DNA of 64,000 nucleotides from Chitinophagaceae bacterium (GTDB taxonomy: Bacteria; Bacteroidota; Bacteroidia; Chitinophagales; Chitinophagaceae): assembly GCA_016703625.1 (NCBI GenBank), contig JADJBP010000001.1:372001-436000 (forward strand), read 5' to 3'. The notes below the pieces were generated by a model, which worked only from the letters and a program-made list of their open reading frames with translations, did no database searches and was not told the origin of the DNA. Positions within the stretch are counted from its first letter, which is position 1; each line of letters opens with the position of its first letter. Of the stretch, positions 9,711-17,587 are shown piece by piece. The position numbers and the translations under genes were made by a program.

Positions 9711-9762
9711 CCGCCCTTTCCTTCGGTAATGAGCGTAGTCGAATTACGCTCAGGACGGGCGG
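9711..9762. repeat. Nested palindromic intergenic element
   Basis: Outer arms CCGCCC / GGGCGG enclose inner arms GAGCGTA / TACGCTC. The core resembles the dispersed GAGCG-AGTCGAA palindromes common in Bacteroidota intergenic DNA. It abuts the true stop codon of the second M28 peptidase at 9771. Confidence 0.55.
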
Positions 9763-9770
9763 AGGGGGTT

Positions 9771-11352
9771 TTACCTCGTACCCATATTCAACGGCGTATC
9801 CCGTTTCAGCATCTCATCCCTGTTAGCCATTTCCCATGCCGTATGAAAGATCATACGTGCTCTTTTTTCAAACAGGTCCCAGTTGATCTTGTCCACGGTG
9901 TCGGTTGGTTTGTGATAATCTGATTATAACATACCATCGTAGAAAAATAAAATAGGCACGCCCTTTTTTGCAAAATTGTAATGGTCGCTGCGGAAAAAGA
10001 TACGGTTCTGATCGTTGGGATCGTCAAATTTATAGTCAAATACCAGTTTGGTATATTTATTATTGGCTCCTTCATTGATCACGGGCAGGTCGCTGCTGAT
10101 CTTATCATGCCCGATCACATACACATAGTTCAGGGTGTCGGCACTGGTACGTTCTGTATCAACCCTTCCTATCATGTCGATGTTTAAATTAACGGTTGTT
10201 TTATCCAAAGAATAAAACGGATGATCGCTGTAATACTCGCTGCCCCATAATCCTTTTTCTTCTCCGCTCACCGTCATAAAAACAATGGTTCTTCTTGGCC
10301 TGTTACCTTCGTTGGCTGCTTTTTGAAATGCCTCTGCCATTTGAATAACAGCAACTGTTCCGCTGCCATCATCATCAGCACCATAATAGATCAACCCGTT
10401 GCGCATGCCCAAATGGTCATAATGGGCTGTTACAAAAACGTATTCATCTTTCTTATCTGTTCCTTCTACAATGCCCACCACATTACTGGCATTGATGACC
10501 GTTCTGTATTTTTCAAAACGATAGGCAACTTTGGTTTTGTTTTCTGTTGACCATTGCCTGTCGATCGTTCCGCCTGCCCTTACAATTTTTATAAGGGTGT
10601 CAAAATTATTACCGATCAAATTTTTGCAAAGGCATGAGAAAGCTGTGCATGGTTCAATGATTTAGCGCCCGTTGTTGTTCTTGGATAATAAACATTGGTT
10701 TTTTACCACTGGTAACAGCACGTTCATTAAAAGTTTCCTGGGTGGGATTAATGATAAGAACACCTGCAGCGCCTTTGGCTGCAGCGGTTTCCAGCTTTTT
10801 AGGAATGCCGGGAAATGTCCAGGCACTCGAACGGCCGGTTCCGCTTAAAAAAAACTTCCCGTCTTTTTTAGGTTCGCCCAGGAAGATAATGACAATTTTT
10901 CCTTTTACATTAAGACCGGTATAATCGCTGTATTTTTCATCATCAATTCCATAACCTGCAAAAATAATTTTGTTGCCCTTAAATTTCCCGGTTTCGTTTG
11001 TATTTAACTGGGTAATAAAATCCTTACCATATTCGGCTTTTTTCCCGGCAACGGTTAGATCAGCAGATTTTAAACTGTCCTGGTACAGTGGATAAAACTG
11101 CTGGTAACCTTTCAGCGAGGCCACTGATTGTAATCCGATGGCTTTATACTGTGCTTCAATATATGCTGCAGCTTTACGCTGGCCTTCGGTACCGGTTTCC
11201 CTGCCTTCCATTTCTGCACCCGCAATAATGCTGAGGTGTTTTTTAAGGCTGTTACCGGTGATGACAGCTGCATATTTTGCAGATACATCGGTTTGCGCAA
11301 ATGAGGAATTGACAACTGCAACAAGGCAGATAAATAATAATACTTTTTTCAT
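9771..11352 (-). CDS. Secreted M28-family peptidase (two indels and one in-frame stop)
   Basis: Signal peptide MKKVLLFICLVAVVNSSFAQ is followed by a PA-like insert and the M28 catalytic domain: AHYDHLG, GADDDGSGT, VSGEEKGLWGS, NIDMIGRVD and RSDHYNFAKKG hold the zinc ligands and catalytic Glu. The frame breaks near 10655 (AAA should be AAAA) and near 10623 (A5 should be A6), restoring RALKSLNHAQLSHAFAKNLIG. A TAA at 9924-9926 lies in the same frame and is followed by 50 more codons of plausible M28 C-terminus (SDYHKPTDTVDKINWDLFEK) ending at the TAA of 9771; one base change from CAA would give it. I annotate the full span as one gene with consensus errors; a genuine truncation is possible but loses conserved sequence. 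Confidence 0.85.
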
Positions 11353-11471
11353 TTTAAAAATTTTGTGAAAAATACATACGGAACCATATCATCCGGACAG
11401 GCAAAATAATCAAATCGATCTTTCCCGGTTTTTATTTTTGATAAACGGTGATATTAATTTTTAGAGGAGTC

Positions 11472-11921
11472 TTAACAGGAAATTTTTGAAACCCGGTTTT
11501 GATGTCGCCCGCCTTCAAAGACCGTGTTCATAAAAATATCCAGCATTTTTTCTGCATCGCCGTCCCGTACAAAACGGGCAGGTATACAGATGATGTTGGC
11601 ATCATTGTGTTTGCGGGCCAGTTCTGCCAGTTCTTCACCCCAGCAAATGGCCGCCCGTATGCCCTGGTGTTTATTGGCGGTTATGGCTACTCCATTGGCA
11701 CTGCCGCAAAGTAAAATACCGAAAGCCGCTTCGCCTTTTTCAACAGCCGAAGCAACAGGGTGTGCAAAATCAGGATAGTCGACCGAATCTTTATTGTAAG
11801 TTCCAAAATCATTGAAGAGCAAACCTTCTCCTTCCAGAACAGAGATGAGGTCTTCTTTGCAATCAAATCCGGCATGATCGCATCCGATGGCAATGGGTAG
11901 TTTCAGGTTGAAGGGTGACAT
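11472..11921 (-). CDS. rpiB: Ribose-5-phosphate isomerase B
   Basis: 149 residues of the RpiB/LacAB family, interconverting ribose-5-phosphate and ribulose-5-phosphate in the pentose phosphate pathway in the cytoplasm. Motifs: IGCDHAGF (phosphate/sugar binding), DSVDYPDFA, the active-site loop LCGSANGVAITANKHQGIRAA with the base Cys, and ARKHNDANI. The C-terminal extension to VSKISC is short. Intact; the gene upstream of it on the same strand is tatC. Confidence 0.95.
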   Translation of the reverse strand: MSPFNLKLPIAIGCDHAGFDCKEDLISVLEGEGLLFNDFGTYNKDSVDYPDFAHPVASAVEKGEAAFGILLCGSANGVAITANKHQGIRAAICWGEELAELARKHNDANIICIPARFVRDGDAEKMLDIFMNTVFEGGRHQNRVSKISC

Positions 11922-12062
11922 AACTTAAAGTTTAAAGTTGAAATGAAAAAAGGTTAAGGCTTTTGTAAAATTAAGGTATATAAATTACTTAAAACAGTTA
12001 AAAAGCCAATCATTGTACCTGGTTTCATTATCCTTTATCCATTAAAAAATTTTCGATTATTC

Positions 12063-12946
12063 TTAACTCCATTCTTTTTCTTCCTTTGCTTTTTTTCTGT
12101 CAACGCGGGCTACAAGTTGAATGCTGATCCAGTAAAGGAACAGTAATGGAAGTGCAACGATCACCTGGCTGGTTATATCCGGGGAAGGTGTAATAACTGC
12201 TGCAAGAATAAGTATTATAACAAAAGCGTATTTGGAGTATTTTTTTAAAAAACCGGACGTAATGAATCCGATCCTTGCCAAAACATAAGCCAGTATCGGT
12301 AATTCAAAAGCAATACCGCAGCCCAATATGAGATTCGACAGGCTGTCAATATAATCATTGATGCTGGCTGGTATTCAATGGCACCAGAAGTGCCTAAAGT
12401 AAAGGAAGCCAAAAAATTAAACGTAAAGGGTGCCAGTAAATAATAGCCAAAAGCGGCACCGGCAAAAAAACAAAGGGATACCCAGAAAATACTGCCCCTT
12501 GCATATTTTTTTTCTTTTGCAGAAAGTGCCGGTTTAATAAAACGCCACAGTTCCCAAAAAATATAGGGGAAAGCTATGATGATAGCGCCAATCATGGCAA
12601 TGCTTAATGCAGAGGTAAAAGTACCATTGACCTGGGTTACTAAAAATTTGATCTTTACCGGGGGCATGCAAAGGCTGTCGCCAATGCCCAGCCAGTGGCT
12701 AAACCTGCACAGGGATCCGTAAGTGATAAAATTTTCGCTGGAGGGAGCAAGGATAATGTTATCGTATACCCAATCCCTGAAAACAAAAATAATAATGGCG
12801 GCGGCCAGCCAAACGATCACTGATCGCATCAAATGCCAGCGCAGTGCCTCCAGGTGGCCCATAAAGGACATTTCTTCCGGCTCTGGCTCAGCGCTGCTGC
12901 GCAGGCGCTTAAAAAATTTTTTTCTGTCAGATGATTCTATTGCCAA
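12063..12946 (-). CDS. tatC: Sec-independent translocase subunit TatC (frameshifted)
   Basis: Core subunit of the twin-arginine translocase, six membrane spans. MSFMGHLEALRWHLMRSV is the conserved N-terminal motif with the signal-binding Glu; FPYIFWELWRFIKPAL and CGIAFELPILAYVLARIG are the other family signatures. The frame breaks near 12360-12378: conserved NDYIDSLSNLILGCGIAF runs on in another frame, so one base is missing. The apparent start is TTG at 12946 (LAIESSDRK); no in-frame ATG lies upstream. No tatA/tatB is seen in the window. The gene is normally needed intact, so the break is most likely a consensus error. Confidence 0.93.
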
Positions 12947-13473
12947 TGTTTTACAATTTGCCCGCCCTTATAAAATTCACTAGAACGGAGACTGCAAAGG
13001 TAAAGTACTGAAGCATTAATAAAACAGCTGCTGCTATAATCGTATTTTAATGATACGGGGTGCGTAAAAAAGAGAAGTCCCTGTAGAAACAGGGACCGTT
13101 ACCAAAACTAACTGCTTATGAGAAAATTTAAATGTTCGTAGTTATATCTTATAAACGCAAAACCAATGCCAAAGGTTTTTTACAGGTTGTTAAGCATTTC
13201 TTAATACCCGTTTATTTGAAAGTTTGCATGAATAAGAACGATAAAAAGAAAATATTATTTTTAATGCATTCAACTTATCAATTAATAAGTGTATTAAATC
13301 ATAAAAAAGGGTTGCTTTTAATTTGAGATTAAATAAAAATAAATCCAGCAATATAATTCTGCTGTATTAACAGGAGAATAAAATGTAATATATAGTCAGC
13401 TATTTAATATAGCAGAAAATAAAAAAGCATACTGAAAACAGTATGCTTTAGCTATTTTATTAAAAGAGTTCGC
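12947..13473. other. AT-rich intergenic region with one hairpin
   Basis: No believable gene. A hairpin GTCCCTGT / ACAGGGAC with loop AGAA lies at 13077-13096, without a T tract. A 64-codon plus-strand frame at 13132-13326 is Lys/Leu-rich with no recognisable domain and is probably chance in AT-rich DNA. The sequence from 13330 to 13470 has no visible structure. Confidence 0.5.
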
Positions 13474-14051
13474 CTATTTGATAAATCCTTTGATCAGGTC
13501 CATTAAGCCTCCGCCACCATTACGTTGCTGTTGGGTTTGAGCCCCGCCTGCCAATTTTGAAATAATATCCATTAATCCGCCACCACTGTTTTGCTGGCCA
13601 CCCCCACCGGTAAACTGCCCGATCAGGTCCTGGAAATTAAAACCACTGTTGCCACTGTTTTGCTGCTCCTGGACAACTTCGTTTGTTTTTCCGCCGGTGA
13701 TAGAATTCAGCAGGTTTTCCAGTGAAAATCCATTGTCTGAAGGGTCATTGCTTTTACTGATCAGGTTATTCAACACATTAGGTATTAAACTGTTGGATAC
13801 ATTATTGGCCTGGTTACCACCAATATTATATTTAGTCATAAGTTTTCCGGCAAAATGACCAATCATCATATTTACAATAGAGCAATGATATTTTGCAATC
13901 CGCCTCCTGCTACCATGTTGCGTAAGCCGGAAGCAACAGTATTGGTTGCTTCTGCCACAACGTCATTATTGAGTTCATTGGGCACATCGGGGTTGTTAAT
14001 TACGGAATCTGCCGATGTTTCTTTAACCAGTTTGAATAATTCTTCCAGCAT
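13474..14051 (-). CDS. DUF937-like Gly/Asn/Gln-rich protein (frameshifted)
   Basis: The ATG at 14051 opens MLEELFKLVKETSADSVI... and 59 codons later a TAA at 13872 interrupts the frame, while the following residues MMIGHFAGKLMTKYNIGG start two bases further on in another frame. One missing base would give a ~190-residue protein. The middle, GHFAGKLMTKY...SLIPNVLNNLISKSNDP, resembles DUF937 proteins; the C-terminus is made of low-complexity GGGLMDIISKLAGG / GGGLMDLIKGFIK units. Function unknown; probably cytoplasmic, as there is no signal peptide. A less likely reading is two adjacent small genes. Confidence 0.65.
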
Positions 14052-14141
14052 AAATAATTTTTTTAGTGATCAATAATTTAATAATAAGTCAAACGAAAGT
14101 TAGTATTTAAACAGTAATAATCGATTAAATAATGAAGCTGT

Positions 14142-15206
14142 TTAATTTTGTGCGGTCAGCTTTTCTGCATTTTCGGCAAATTGCAGGGCCTCCAAAAATT
14201 CCTGTATCTCGCCATTTAGTATGGAATCTAAATTATACACCGTTAACCCGATCCGGTGATCGGTAACCCTTCCCTGCGGATAATTATAAGTTCTTATTTT
14301 AGCACTTCTGTCGCCGGTACTTACGAGGCTTTTTCGCATATGTGCAGTGGCTTCCTCCACTTTTCTTACCTCTTCATCATACAGCCTTGTTCTCAGCATT
14401 TCCATGGCTTTTAACCTGTTGCCCAATTGTGAACGGTCTGTTTGGCACATCACCACGATACCTGTTGGTTTATGGGTAAGAAAAACCTTGGTCTCCACTT
14501 TATTTACATTTTGACCACCGGCACCACCACTCCGGGCAGTTTCCATTTTTACATCCGATTCTTTCAGATCCACGTCAACCTCTTCAGCCTCCGGCATTAC
14601 AGCCACTGTTACTGCACTGGTATGTACGCGGCCACTGGCTTCGGTATCAGGTACACGCTGTACGCGGTGTACACCGCTTTCGAATTTCATAGTGCCATAC
14701 ACATCATCTCCAACAATTTCTACCTGCACCTCTTTATAGCCGCCAACGGTACCTTCGCTTTCGCTTAAAATGGCAGTTTTCCAGCCTTTCTTTTCACAGT
14801 ATTTTAAATACATGCGCAGCAGGTCGCCGGCAAACAGCGAAGCTTCATCACCACCGGTACCGGCACGGATCTCGAGTATCGCATTTTTTTCGTCATAAGG
14901 GTCTTTGGGGATCAACATGTTGCGGAGCTTTTTTTCCAACGCATCTTTTTTTTCTTCCAGCCCCGGTAATTCCTGTTTGGCCAGATTGCGCATTTCCTCA
15001 TCATCGCCGTTAAGTACTTCTTTATTAAACTCAATATCATCCAGCAGTTTAATGTATTCATTCCTGGCAATTACAATTTTCTCCAGGCTGCGGTATTCTT
15101 TACTGGTGGCGGTAAATTTTTTGTTGTCGCTCACGATCTCCGGGTTTGTAAGTGCAACCCCCAGGTTATCGAATCTTCCTTTTATTGCATCTAATTTGTC
15201 AAGCAT
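14142..15206 (-). CDS. prfA: Peptide chain release factor 1
   Basis: Class-I release factor reading UAA and UAG. The ATG at 15206 (MLDKLDAIKGRF) is preferred; eight further codons upstream come from a repeat element. The codon-recognition region has VQRVPDTEASGRVHTS, with the RF1-type P-x-T tripeptide (Pro-Asp-Thr here), and the catalytic loop is SGGAGGQNVNKVETKV with the GGQ that enters the peptidyl-transferase centre. About 354 residues, normal for RF1. Intact. Downstream lies the DUF937-like gene on the opposite side of a 90-bp gap. Confidence 0.96.
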   Translation of the reverse strand: MLDKLDAIKGRFDNLGVALTNPEIVSDNKKFTATSKEYRSLEKIVIARNEYIKLLDDIEFNKEVLNGDDEEMRNLAKQELPGLEEKKDALEKKLRNMLIPKDPYDEKNAILEIRAGTGGDEASLFAGDLLRMYLKYCEKKGWKTAILSESEGTVGGYKEVQVEIVGDDVYGTMKFESGVHRVQRVPDTEASGRVHTSAVTVAVMPEAEEVDVDLKESDVKMETARSGGAGGQNVNKVETKVFLTHKPTGIVVMCQTDRSQLGNRLKAMEMLRTRLYDEEVRKVEEATAHMRKSLVSTGDRSAKIRTYNYPQGRVTDHRIGLTVYNLDSILNGEIQEFLEALQFAENAEKLTAQN

Positions 15207-15211
15207 TGTAG

Positions 15212-15240
15212 CCCCCTCCATCTCCCCCAAAGGGGGAGGG
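15212..15240. repeat. Palindromic repeat upstream of prfA
   Basis: CTCCCCC-AAA-GGGGGAG core preceded by CCCCTCCAT. On the minus strand it lies 6 to 34 bases before the prfA ATG and supplies the purine-rich sequence there. The same core-plus-tail plan recurs inside alaS at 30731-30764. Confidence 0.6.
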
Positions 15241-15390
15241 TTGTTTGTGTTTTGTTATAAATTTTGTTACCTGCTTCAAAACTATGATTTAACTTCATTT
15301 GTGTCTAACACCTGCACAACATAACTTTAGTCAGCTATTATTGCGTTTTGCATGGCAGGCGGCAAATTTACATGATATCAACCAATCATT

Positions 15391-16566
15391 TTGTACAGAA
15401 AATTTTCAGCTGATCATATTTTTAACGGGTACAGTTTCCGGCAGCAGGAAGTATTGATCACAGATACGGCCGGAGTGATCGTTGATCTGGTGTGTGAGCA
15501 GGAAGCAGGTGACAACATTGAAAAACTGAACGGCATACTTTGCCCGGGCTTTATCAATGTACATTGCCATCTTGAATTATCGCATATGAAAGGCCTGGTA
15601 CCCAAACATACCGGCCTGGTAGATTTTGTTTTAGCTGTTGTTAATGAGCGGCATTTTGAAGAAGCAGAAATATTATCTGCCATTGAAATCGCCGAAAATG
15701 AAATGTTGCAAAACGGCATTGTTGCCGTGGGGGATATTTGCAACAATACCCTTACCATAGCCCAAAAAATGAAGGAAAGGCTGTGGTACCATAATTTTAT
15801 TGAAGCCAGTGGTTTTCCGCCGGCATTTGCAGAACTGAGGTTTAACAGGGCCCTGGATATTTATCATAATTATGCTGAAAAATTCCCCCGTAATTCAATT
15901 GTGCCCCATGCGCCTTATTCCGTATCGCCGGAAATATTTGCTATGATCAATGATTTCGCCGGCAATCGTATTATCACCATTCACAACCAGGAAACTGCTG
16001 CCGAAAATGATTTTTTTGAAAAAGGAACCGGCGACCTGTTGAGGATGTACCGGCAAATGGGTATAGATATTTCATTTTTTAAACCTTCCGGAAAATCGAG
16101 TTTACAAACCTGGCTACCACATTTTACAAAAGAAAAAAAGATGATTCTGGTGCATAATGTTTTTACATCAGCAGCGGATTTATCATTCTCAAAACTGCAT
16201 GCTGCAAACTGCAAACTGCAAACTTTCTTCTGCCTTTGTCCTAACGCTAATCTATACATAAGTAACATGTTGCCGGATGTAAACATGCTGATGCAGCATT
16301 CAGCAAATATAGTTTTGGGAACAGACAGCCTTGCATCAAACGACCAGTTATGCATGCTGGAAGAAATGAAAACACTCCAGCATCATTTCAAAGAACTTGA
16401 ATTATCAACGCTGCTGCAATGGTCTACCAGTAATGGTTCCAGGGCATTACAAATGGATAATATGCTGGGAAGTTTTGAAAAAGGTAAAAAGCCGGGACTG
16501 GTTTTGATCGAAGGGGTGGAGGATCTAAAATTGAAGAAAGATGCCAAGGCAAAGCGGATCTTATAA
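15391..16566 (+). CDS. Amidohydrolase-family deaminase (aminofutalosine/SAH deaminase-like)
   Basis: 391 residues of the metal-dependent amidohydrolase superfamily, TrzA/AtzA-MtaD branch. Metal ligands are visible in NVHCHLELSH, VPHAPYS, ITIHNQET, ILVHN and VLGTDSLASND. The closest plausible activities are deamination of a nucleoside such as 6-amino-6-deoxyfutalosine or S-adenosylhomocysteine, but no mqn menaquinone genes are adjacent. The only in-frame start is TTG at 15391. A 21-base tandem repeat inserted in frame at 16203-16223 (residues ~271-278) lies just before the conserved CLCPNANLYISN motif. Converges on recO. Confidence 0.82.
   Translation: MYRKFSADHIFNGYSFRQQEVLITDTAGVIVDLVCEQEAGDNIEKLNGILCPGFINVHCHLELSHMKGLVPKHTGLVDFVLAVVNERHFEEAEILSAIEIAENEMLQNGIVAVGDICNNTLTIAQKMKERLWYHNFIEASGFPPAFAELRFNRALDIYHNYAEKFPRNSIVPHAPYSVSPEIFAMINDFAGNRIITIHNQETAAENDFFEKGTGDLLRMYRQMGIDISFFKPSGKSSLQTWLPHFTKEKKMILVHNVFTSAADLSFSKLHAANCKLQTFFCLCPNANLYISNMLPDVNMLMQHSANIVLGTDSLASNDQLCMLEEMKTLQHHFKELELSTLLQWSTSNGSRALQMDNMLGSFEKGKKPGLVLIEGVEDLKLKKDAKAKRIL
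16203..16223 (+). repeat. In-frame tandem repeat (TGCAAAC)x3 inside the amidohydrolase gene
   Basis: Three perfect 7-bp units make 21 bases, so the frame is kept; the encoded segment reads ANCKLQT. Simple heptamer tandem repeats occur in several intergenic regions of this window, but this one is coding. Confidence 0.75.
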
Positions 16567-16569
16567 GCT

Positions 16570-16601
16570 GGGGTCAGACGGCTAAAAGCCGTCATGACCC
16601 C
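16570..16601. terminator. Hairpin between the convergent amidohydrolase and recO genes
   Basis: GGGGTCA and GACGGCT pair with AGCCGTC and TGACCCC across a 3-nt loop and a one-base bulge, 14 bp in all. It starts four bases past the stop codon. There is no T run, so it may be a transcript-end hairpin or a palindromic repeat. Confidence 0.6.
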
Positions 16602-16647
16602 TGAACATTCTGAAATGGTCCCGACGCCTTCAAGTCTTCAGGCCCGG

Positions 16648-17400
16648 CTACAACACTTCATGCAGCACCACCAGGGTTTTCATCTGTCCAAAATCCGGAA
16701 TATGCAGGGCATAATATTCCAGGTAGCGAACCAACAGTTCCCTTCTTATTGCATGATTCAGTTTAAATGATTCCAGCCTGCCTGTCCGGTAGGCAGGTTC
16801 ACCGGGTTGCATCACTTTTAAAAGTTCTGCGGTCAGTGCTGCATTTGTTCCTTCAATAAAATGCGGATGCGCAGGCTGATGATCTGTAAAATTTCCTTCC
16901 TGCAGATCCAGTATTGAATTTTCGCTGCTGAAATTATCTGTCATCCTGAATCCAAAAAAATGCGTGAGGTGCAGGGTAAAGAACAAAGCAAAATTAGCAG
17001 CAACAATGCTATCAGCCCGGTCAAGTTCCAAAAAAGATGCCTCACAGAAATTAAAAAGATCCGGATTGGGTTCGGGTTGTTTCAGGCATTTTTGCAGCAG
17101 CTCGGTCATATAAGAAGCAATGCTGTTTTTAATAACATGGCTTAATAAACTGTCATATAAAACGGCCCATGAAAACTCTTTTATGCGTTGCATGCTTTTG
17201 TTTTCGCCGTGGTAAACAACCAGGTCAAGGATGGCAACAGGCTGAAAATGGTTTGCTTTGGCAGATGACTTTTTGGAGCTACGTACCCCGTTGACCATAT
17301 AGGTTTGTATGCCGAACAATTCGGTGAAAATGGTAACCACCAGGCTGGTTTCACCATATTTGATGCTTCTGAGTACAATGCCTTTGGTTTTGTGTGTCAT
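16648..17400 (-). CDS. recO: DNA repair protein RecO
   Basis: 250 residues. The N-terminal OB fold begins MTHKTKGIVLRSIKYGETSLVVTIFTE and the C-terminal helical domain ends with YALHIPDFGQMKTLVVLHEVL, the typical Bacteroidota RecO ending. RecO works with RecR to load RecA on SSB-coated single strands. Near residues 200-212 the segment GEPAYRTGRLES is encoded by a palindromic repeat (16776-16797) inserted in frame between the MQ and the FKLNHAIRRELLVRYLEYY helix. No zinc-binding Cys cluster is seen. Confidence 0.9.
   Translation of the reverse strand: MTHKTKGIVLRSIKYGETSLVVTIFTELFGIQTYMVNGVRSSKKSSAKANHFQPVAILDLVVYHGENKSMQRIKEFSWAVLYDSLLSHVIKNSIASYMTELLQKCLKQPEPNPDLFNFCEASFLELDRADSIVAANFALFFTLHLTHFFGFRMTDNFSSENSILDLQEGNFTDHQPAHPHFIEGTNAALTAELLKVMQPGEPAYRTGRLESFKLNHAIRRELLVRYLEYYALHIPDFGQMKTLVVLHEVL
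16776..16797. repeat. In-frame palindromic repeat inside recO
   Basis: The arms CCTGCCT and AGGCAGG flank GTCCGGT. A sister copy (CGCCTACCGGCAGGCAGG core) is intergenic at 33934-33956, so this is a dispersed palindrome family, here translated as EPAYRTGRL. Confidence 0.75.
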
Positions 17401-17407
17401 GGTTTGA

Positions 17408-17518
17408 ACGTTAATCCGTTAATTAATTCGTTAATCCGTATATCCGTTAATCCGTATATCCGTTAATCCGTATATCCATTTAAACGTATTAACCAATTAA
17501 CGTGTTAACGGTTTAACG
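17408..17518. repeat. GTTAATCCG tandem-like repeat tract
   Basis: About ten imperfect copies of a GTTAATcCGTatat / GTTAATnnG unit lie between divergent recO and the MMPL gene. A related tract occurs at 41900-41998. It is too irregular and too short-period for a CRISPR array. Confidence 0.8.
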
Positions 17519-17587
17519 AATTTAGCTGTAAATAGATTTTCTTTGCACAATTATTATTTATCCATTATTACATTATCCGTTAAAAAT

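Noticed and set aside
13132..13326. 64-codon open frame in the AT-rich gap
   Set aside because: Lys/Leu-rich, no motif or ribosome site, and the surrounding gap has low coding character.
17408..17518. Possible CRISPR array
   Set aside because: Repeat units are ~9-17 bp, imperfect and without unique spacers; no cas genes nearby.
17543..17587. Upstream TTG start of the MMPL gene
   Set aside because: The codons before the ATG at 17588 do not form part of the first membrane span and lack family similarity.
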